Positions 59,143 through 64,000 of a DNA stretch of 64,000 nucleotides are shown one piece after another (position 1 is the first letter of the stretch; each line of letters begins with the position of its first letter). The translations under genes and the position numbers were made by a program. This DNA comes from Dyadobacter fanqingshengii. Its GTDB lineage: Bacteria > Bacteroidota > Bacteroidia > Cytophagales > Spirosomataceae. The notes under the pieces are model-generated. The model saw only the letters and a list, made by a program, of their open reading frames with translations, had not been told where the DNA came from and did no database searches. The stretch is from assembly GCF_023822005.2 (NCBI RefSeq), contig NZ_CP098806.1, positions 4,464,001 through 4,528,000 on the forward strand. Reading direction: 5' to 3'.

Positions 59143-59776
59143 CTCAGTAGGGGCAATACCAATTTTGTAAGGTCATTTCATTACTGACTAACCTTTCAAC
59201 AAATATATATTATTTTGGTGATTCGTTGATTCGAAGTTAAGGAAGCTGTCCAGCAAAATGGAAATAAATCCTGCGCTTTGGGGTCTATTTGAATGACGAA
59301 CAATTGTCAAGCTTTCTTAGCTTCCAAAAATTTGAAGTTGATGGGATAACAACTATAAGTCAGCTGGTCCTAAAAGTTGTTGGGACAACCTTTAGGACCA
59401 GCCCTAGAAACATTGTATTTCGATAGTATGCTATGGCACAGCGCTTTACTCATTAAGAATCAACTACTCATTTTTTCTATTTTCACCTTATGCAAACCAA
59501 CCAACGGTGTGGCGAACGTGTTCGCTAATCAAAGATGTTTTTAATGACCCTTTGGGTTACTGGGATTCAATTCGATTGTTCTTTACACAATATACTGTTG
59601 CAATTGCTGGTTGAGAGCTGCGGAAGGTATGACTAAATAGAAGTGTCCCAAAACCAATTACCATCCCGCGTTAAATCATGGGAAGTTTGACGAGATGAAA
59701 CGGCTTGGAAATGATTATCAACTTTTTGTGCATTGTAGGGCCGCAGCGAATGGCAACTAAAGAGTTGGCTCAAATA
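59143..59776. other. Gene-free stretch
   Basis: About 630 nt with no supported gene. It is AT-rich; short direct echoes such as AAAGTTGTTGGGACAACCTTTAGGACCAGC-type inverted parts near 59370-59403 (GGTCCTAAAAG / CTTTAGGACC) form one hairpin, and nothing else is recognised. Confidence 0.45.
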
Positions 59777-60280
59777 CTAACTTCTCCGAATCCAATTCCA
59801 CGTCCCGGATTCAATATCGTTTGTTGACTCGCGGTAGCCTGTCCAAATTCCCGCCATTTCAGAACCGGAGACTGCTAATAATAGTTGGAACGATCCGTGG
59901 TACCTTGTCTTGCCGTCCGGATGATACCATGTTCCCGTAACGTATCTATTATCGATCACTATTGCCTTAATTCTGCGTGGTCGTTTAGTTTGAACGGCTT
60001 TAAGCTTGGGATGGTTCTTTAGATCAGGAACATTATTGCCAAAAACAAAACCCATACTTTCCCTAATTTGAACTACTTCACTAAATACTACCTGCTGACC
60101 ATTGTTATTGATACTAAAATGGACATCCCAGGTGCCTTTAAGTTTAGTTTTCCGAGGTAAATCGATCTTTGAGAAAAGTTTCGCAATTCCTTGTAAAATT
60201 GACTCGTTAAATAGTGCAGATATTATGAAAGGAATTAAAGCCGCTAAAATGGCTAAAATGGTTTGAATGGTTTGATTCAT
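59777..60280 (-). CDS. Membrane-anchored beta-barrel-like protein, unknown
   Basis: About 167 residues from the ATG at 60280. An N-terminal helix (TIQTILAILAALIPFIISAL) anchors a cytoplasmic domain with repeated W/G turns: KLKGTWDVHFS, VTGTWYHPDG, YHGSFQLLLAV, AGIWTGYRE and SGTWNWIRR. The pattern looks like a small lipocalin-like or similar beta barrel. Several anti-phage systems have TM plus barrel accessory proteins, but no partner is nearby. Confidence 0.5.
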   Translation of the reverse strand: MNQTIQTILAILAALIPFIISALFNESILQGIAKLFSKIDLPRKTKLKGTWDVHFSINNNGQQVVFSEVVQIRESMGFVFGNNVPDLKNHPKLKAVQTKRPRRIKAIVIDNRYVTGTWYHPDGKTRYHGSFQLLLAVSGSEMAGIWTGYRESTNDIESGTWNWIRRS

Positions 60281-60782
60281 AAGGGTTTGCGTTTGGAATA
60301 AACTAGCCAAATATACAAATCCGCTTCGTATTGCTGAGTGGGTAAAAACAAAAATAGTTTGGAAAGTTGTTGCAGATATGTCTTTTATATTTTATTGTTA
60401 TCAGTTCAATGGTAGTACAATCTGCGCTTGGGCTATCAATTCTACCCCTCTGAGAACTCTCTTAATCATTTTAGTACGCGGTGAAATATAAACCTATTAC
60501 GGTTTATAGTAATTGTGATAATTTTTCAGGTTCCTTGACTTACCATCTTATGGGGGGTGTGAGTGGGGATTCTGTAGAACACAGCCATTTTTTTTATACC
60601 CCCCCGGGCCATAGGAGATCTTCTTCTATTTTTTTCAGATTTGTTTTTTCGAAATGAGCGTCAAATCAATATGAAGTTTACAAGCGTTGGATAGGCTCTT
60701 AATTGCGAATGTCCCGAGAATGGCTTTTTCAAAAATTGTGGTGGTAGCTGACAGCTGGCAAAAACTTCGTGATCGATAGATT
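60281..60782. other. Non-coding stretch with G-run/C-run hairpin, candidate origin or oriT
   Basis: About 500 nt downstream of the replication-like module. GGGGGGT (60552-60558) pairs with ACCCCCC (60598-60604), enclosing a second hairpin CTGT-agaac-ACAG (60572-60584) and a run of T. A tract of this kind next to a replication-initiator-like gene may be a nick site or single-strand origin. No gene is supported. Confidence 0.4.
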
Positions 60783-61055
60783 TTAATGTTGACAATGCTT
60801 AATGGTCAATGTTTGGTCGAGACATGCTACTTTGGTTTTTGACTTTGGCTGTTGAACAAGCATAATTCTATGTTTGGCGGCACTCAGGGCTTGGTTCAAG
60901 GTATTGCTTGGCTGCATAAAGCCGCGAATTTGGCCTTGGATGCCTGAGGGGACGCGTTTAGATCCAATGTCCCAAATTGTCAATACATTTAAAGGGCCAA
61001 TATGGGACAATAGTTGCAAGCAGAGAAACACGAGAATGCAACGTTTAATTACCAA
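60783..61055 (-). CDS. Hypothetical small protein coupled to the Rep-like gene
   Basis: 90 residues from an ATG at 61055 that overlaps the last codons of the Rep-like gene (ATGTTGGTAA). A short N-terminal hydrophobic segment (ILVFLCLQLLSHIGPLNVL) is followed by a basic, Gln-rich region (PSGIQGQIRGFMQPSNTLNQ). The function is unknown. The overlap supports expression by translational coupling. Confidence 0.45.
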   Translation of the reverse strand: MVIKRCILVFLCLQLLSHIGPLNVLTIWDIGSKRVPSGIQGQIRGFMQPSNTLNQALSAAKHRIMLVQQPKSKTKVACLDQTLTIKHCQH

Positions 61056-61999
61056 CATGCGATAATTTGATCCACTATTTTGGTTTGTTCTGCCGAGCAT
61101 AATGTGAGGGCCCTCCACTTAGACCTTATTAAATGATGTAGTTCCGGGATAAACGATGGGGTAAATAGTGCGCGAAACATGTCCTCCTCTCGCTTCAACT
61201 CTTTCCTTTTCCGTTCGTACATCGTGACTGTTTGAAAGTCTTTTTTATTCGGCCGCCGCCAATACTGTTTATTGAACCCTTGAAGATAAAGGTCCTTATG
61301 TTTTCCAGTCAGCTCCCTGGGATTTACATTAAGGTCAATAAACAATATAATATCGAAATAGTCCAGCATCAGATTCTCAATCTTAGAATAATTTGCCTCG
61401 TCTATCAAGTCTGATAAAAAACGTATGTTGATTCCTTTTTTTCTTAGAAAATCCATACTAATGACCTTAATTTCAAATCGCATCACATGCATATTCAGTT
61501 TATACTGGGCACCTTTGTCATAAAGCTTGAGAATGAATTCTTTGGTTTTGCATTGATAGTAATTAGGATTGTCTATTGGACGCTCAAACGAAATGCCTTT
61601 ATATGTTAAAAGGCTATCAAGCACTATTTTGACTGGGAAGTCTAGGATAATGTTTACCCCAAATTCGATCCCATTAAGAATTTCTTTTTTAGGATTAAAA
61701 TTAAGTTCAATACGCAGTTGGTCAATTACTTGCGCAAGTCGAATCCGGGTAAAGTCATTATGGTTATGCCTCCCGTTATTAGAGAACTTATGATAACTTC
61801 CGTTTGCAGCCACTCGGTGCCACTTTTCTCCTAACCTATACGCTGTGAACTGCCAACCCTTGTAATATGCAGAGGACTTTAAACCGGTTGCTACCTCCCC
61901 AGAATTCAAATCATATCTCCCAGAAAAGCTTAACATTGGATTGTTCATTATTATATCAGTTTCCATTGAGAGGCTGATGTGCTTTGCTCCGTCGAACAT
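61049..61999 (-). CDS. Replication-initiator-like protein of a mobile element
   Basis: A 316-residue protein. MFDGAKHISLSME at the start, HNDFTRIRLAQVIDQLRIEL, EFILKLYDKGAQYKLNMHVM and MRFEIKVISMDFLRKKGIN follow the order seen in gene II/X-type (Phage_CRI-like) initiators of small phages, plasmids and integrative elements in Bacteroidota, with the KLYDKG and RFEIK segments most telling. It starts two bases after the HTH gene. A rolling-circle nicking role is inferred; the catalytic Tyr was not identified. Confidence 0.45.
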   Translation of the reverse strand: MFDGAKHISLSMETDIIMNNPMLSFSGRYDLNSGEVATGLKSSAYYKGWQFTAYRLGEKWHRVAANGSYHKFSNNGRHNHNDFTRIRLAQVIDQLRIELNFNPKKEILNGIEFGVNIILDFPVKIVLDSLLTYKGISFERPIDNPNYYQCKTKEFILKLYDKGAQYKLNMHVMRFEIKVISMDFLRKKGINIRFLSDLIDEANYSKIENLMLDYFDIILFIDLNVNPRELTGKHKDLYLQGFNKQYWRRPNKKDFQTVTMYERKRKELKREEDMFRALFTPSFIPELHHLIRSKWRALTLCSAEQTKIVDQIIACW

Positions 62000-62000
62000 G

Positions 62001-62303
62001 TCATCTCCGTTTATAACGTTGAGACTTAATCGCAGTCAAGGCTTTTCTAACCTCAGAATCTTTTATCCTTACCCTTCCACTAATGCGGACAGCTTCGATT
62101 ATGCCCCTCTTGATGTAATCATCAACAGTCGGTAAACTAATACGTAGCAATGTTGCAACTTCCTTCCTCGTGGAGAATTCAGGCAGTTGCAGTTTATTCA
62201 TTTCAGAATGCTGCCAATCCTGCAAAGCGTCAGCAATCGAGTCTTTGATCAAAATGCTCAGTTGTTCCTGATCAAGTGTAGTAAAATGAAATTCTTGTGT
62301 CAT
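62001..62303 (-). CDS. Helix-turn-helix (excisionase/MerR-like) DNA-binding protein
   Basis: A 100-residue protein. Residues 45-95 form an excisionase-type HTH: STRKEVATLLRISLPTVDDY, then IIEAVRISGRVRIKDSEVRK, where the wing follows the recognition helix as in helix_turn_helix_17 proteins next to integrases. It probably directs excision or represses the module. Tandem palindromes lie directly upstream of its start. Confidence 0.8.
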   Translation of the reverse strand: MTQEFHFTTLDQEQLSILIKDSIADALQDWQHSEMNKLQLPEFSTRKEVATLLRISLPTVDDYIKRGIIEAVRISGRVRIKDSEVRKALTAIKSQRYKRR

Positions 62304-62364
62304 GACATAAAGGTTTGTTGTTCTTTACGTCAAAGGAAGAAAATCGAGGATAAATAAAATCTCC

Positions 62365-62398
62365 GGAGAGTCTCAGGAGATAACGAGGAGAGTCTCCT
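62365..62398. promoter_or_regulatory. Tandem operator or Xis site upstream of the HTH gene
   Basis: GGAGAGTCTC occurs at 62365-62374 and again at 62387-62396, spaced 22 bp (two helical turns). The second copy sits in a perfect 13-bp palindrome, AGGAGAGTCTCCT (62386-62398). The site is in the 97-nt gap upstream of the HTH start codon. Confidence 0.55.
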
Positions 62399-62400
62399 AG

Positions 62401-63273
62401 CTATTTGAGGTCCTTTGCAAAGGGTAGCTTTATCTTCGCCTTTTTAATGTCGTTTAACGAATTTGTCTGAGGAGAGATTTCCTTTTTAAATGAATCTAGA
62501 CTTGTAGTCTCACCTAGATCAAAAGCTTCCAAAACCTGCCTAGCTGTATGGGTATAATTCCATTGATTGTTAGCGAGAGGCTCCTCTATATACCCGTTCA
62601 CAACCAGCTCACTAATAATATGTCCAAATACTGATTTTTGACAAAGCACCTTTATTTTCTCACGGCCATGGATTGACGAATCTCTCGGTCGGACGTATAA
62701 TTCGCGTTTATCATCCAATTGTAAGCCAATTTTACCGGCCTCAATTGCAATGTCATTCATAATACTGAGATTCTTGGAAATCCTCTCTTTTAGGACGTTT
62801 CCTACGAATTGAATGATGGTGTAGAAATACGAGACCCATGTGAATGTATCCAGATCGTGATGTTCATTTCGCTTTTCTATTCTTTCAGACAAAGGTGGCT
62901 GTTCAGTTAATAGCAACATTATCTTCACATACATCGGCAAGCGATCTATGACTATCTGAAACTTATATTTCAATTCATAAAGGTACTTTAACCTCTCTAC
63001 CTCATCTGTTTGACGCTGTTGGTTATATGTAATTTCTCTTTCAAATTCCTTTTTAAAATCAAAAGAAATTGGCAGGTTCCATTTTTTTAAGGTACTATGG
63101 ATATAGGCGATTGTAAATTCGGTCGGAATTATCCAGCCTAAGTTCTCAACGATATTTCCTTCTTCGTCAAACTGATAACATAGATCAGAATCAACAATTA
63201 ACGTGTAATGCGTCAAAATGTCGAACACGAAATTTGTCCACCTGTTATCGGCTCCTTCTATTGGGGTATGCAT
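62401..63273 (-). CDS. Hypothetical protein between integrase and HTH gene
   Basis: A 290-residue protein, predicted largely helical with many charged residues: REITYNQQRQTDEVERLKYL, later FTWVSYFYTIIQFVGNVLKE. The final third (SVFGHIISELVVNGYIEEPL, then ARQVLEAFDLG) has a winged-helix look. It lies 24 nt after the integrase on the same strand. Position and size recall mobile-element regulators of the region, but no family is recognised. Confidence 0.5.
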   Translation of the reverse strand: MHTPIEGADNRWTNFVFDILTHYTLIVDSDLCYQFDEEGNIVENLGWIIPTEFTIAYIHSTLKKWNLPISFDFKKEFEREITYNQQRQTDEVERLKYLYELKYKFQIVIDRLPMYVKIMLLLTEQPPLSERIEKRNEHHDLDTFTWVSYFYTIIQFVGNVLKERISKNLSIMNDIAIEAGKIGLQLDDKRELYVRPRDSSIHGREKIKVLCQKSVFGHIISELVVNGYIEEPLANNQWNYTHTARQVLEAFDLGETTSLDSFKKEISPQTNSLNDIKKAKIKLPFAKDLK

Positions 63274-63297
63274 TATTGCTTTGCTTTAATCATTGTG

Positions 63298-64000
63298 CTA
63301 GACTGCAATCTGAAGCGCACTTCGATTGAAATGCTCGTGGTCTCCCATTCTAATCGCCGTTTCCTCACCAGTAATTTTGATATACTTCATAAACGAGGTT
63401 TCCGTTTTATGGCCTGTGATTCTCATTATATCAATGGTCGATAAACCCGCCAGGTATGCATTTGTAGCGAATGATCGCCTCGCAGTATGAGTTGAAATCA
63501 ACTTAGATTTTTCTAGAAATTTAGCGATTCGCTGGCCCCCTTTTGTTATTGAAGTTTCGACTTTATGGTTTAATTCAGCTTTAACAGCAAGTTCTTTAAG
63601 ATATTCATTCATCTTTTGATTACTAATAACACCTGGAATAGAGGGGTGATATTTTTGTAGAATTGCCTTAACCTGAAGATTAATGGGTATGTAAATCTTA
63701 GATTGGGTCTTTTGAGTGGTCACAATCAGTCTTTTACCGTCTTCACTTATGTTTTCAATTTTTAGTTGTGTAAAATCTGAATATCGTAATCCAGTATAAC
63801 ACCCAATTAGGAATAGATCTCGAACTTTGTCAAGCTTTTTGTTATCCGATAAATCCAGTAAATACAGCTTATCCAATTCTGCATTGCTTAAATATATTGC
63901 GCCTGTTTCTTCCTTAGGCTTGATGAATTCGTCACTTTCATAATCCCGGCTGGTATGTAAACCCTCTGTATGCGCCGCTCTCATCCAAGCTTTAATATGT
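63298..64000 (-). CDS. Tyrosine recombinase/phage-type integrase, C-terminal part (cut by window edge)
   Basis: About 234 residues of a tyrosine recombinase. Catalytic residues are visible: Arg in GCYTGLRYSDF, Lys in TTQKTQSKIYIP, HTARR (His and Arg), the last His in MRITGHKTE, and the Tyr nucleophile in SFMKYIK. A full protein would have about 400 residues, so the arm-binding and SAM-like N-terminal domains lie beyond the right edge. It is the integrase of the mobile module at 60.8-64 kb and possibly of the whole accessory region. Confidence 0.9.
   Translation of the reverse strand, partial: HIKAWMRAAHTEGLHTSRDYESDEFIKPKEETGAIYLSNAELDKLYLLDLSDNKKLDKVRDLFLIGCYTGLRYSDFTQLKIENISEDGKRLIVTTQKTQSKIYIPINLQVKAILQKYHPSIPGVISNQKMNEYLKELAVKAELNHKVETSITKGGQRIAKFLEKSKLISTHTARRSFATNAYLAGLSTIDIMRITGHKTETSFMKYIKITGEETAIRMGDHEHFNRSALQIAV

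Overview
The window looks like a member of the Bacteroidota, most like Cytophagales of the Dyadobacter/Spirosoma type. The signs are gliding-motility-type (CHU_C) C-terminal sorting domains, several exact TAnnTTTG/TTTG promoters of the Bacteroidota sigma factor, an sdhCAB order with a five-helix cytochrome b, and family-typical small proteins (DUF3127, DUF2795, DUF6965). The genus is inference; no rRNA is present.

Positions 1-29.5 kb are ordinary chromosome: the end of prfB, a VapBC-like pair, an alpha/beta hydrolase, an MHS-type MFS transporter, DoxX, an AraC regulator, a DapA-like aldolase with its sodium symporter, a TVP38-type membrane protein, cystathionine gamma-synthase, a DUF3127 protein with an SSB-like tail, a HigBA pair, CutC, a penicillin acylase, an OmpH-like chaperone, sdhCAB, two duplicated 961-residue secreted CHU_C proteins that share a gene-conversion tract, fabD and tRNA-Gln(UUG).

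From the 3' end of tRNA-Gln (29503) to the right edge the content turns accessory and visibly richer in A+T. In order: (i) a two-gene module of a nucleoid-associated-protein-like gene and a RelA/SpoT-type nucleotidyltransferase, next to an AlbA_2 protein; (ii) a decaying run of small secreted or membrane genes, three of them frameshifted (33.1-36.1 kb); (iii) an IS110-family transposase preceded on the + strand by four diverged ~160-nt elements with complementary ends (36.3-37.4 kb), which I consider the most unusual signal; (iv) a DNA-damage island (40.8-53.6 kb): XRE repressor plus a four-gene operon divergent from an error-prone-type DnaE, an SRAP/HMCES protein, two zincless Fpg/Nei-type glycosylases, three tandem paralogous 150-residue proteins and a LigT-like protein; (v) a Fic protein and a four-gene operon that may be a small toxin, immunity and GNAT cassette (53.7-57.6 kb); (vi) sparse DNA with repeats (58.3-60.8 kb); (vii) a mobile-element module (60.8-64 kb): replication-initiator-like protein, HTH/excisionase-like protein, an unknown protein and a tyrosine recombinase cut by the window edge.

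The DNA-damage island suggests joint handling of abasic and oxidised DNA: glycosylases make abasic sites, SRAP shields them, and a DnaE-type polymerase bypasses them, under a repressor whose probable operator (TGGTATTAATAATACCA, 43537-43553) lies in the divergent promoter. These functional links are inference. Family calls were made by eye from motifs, without database searches.
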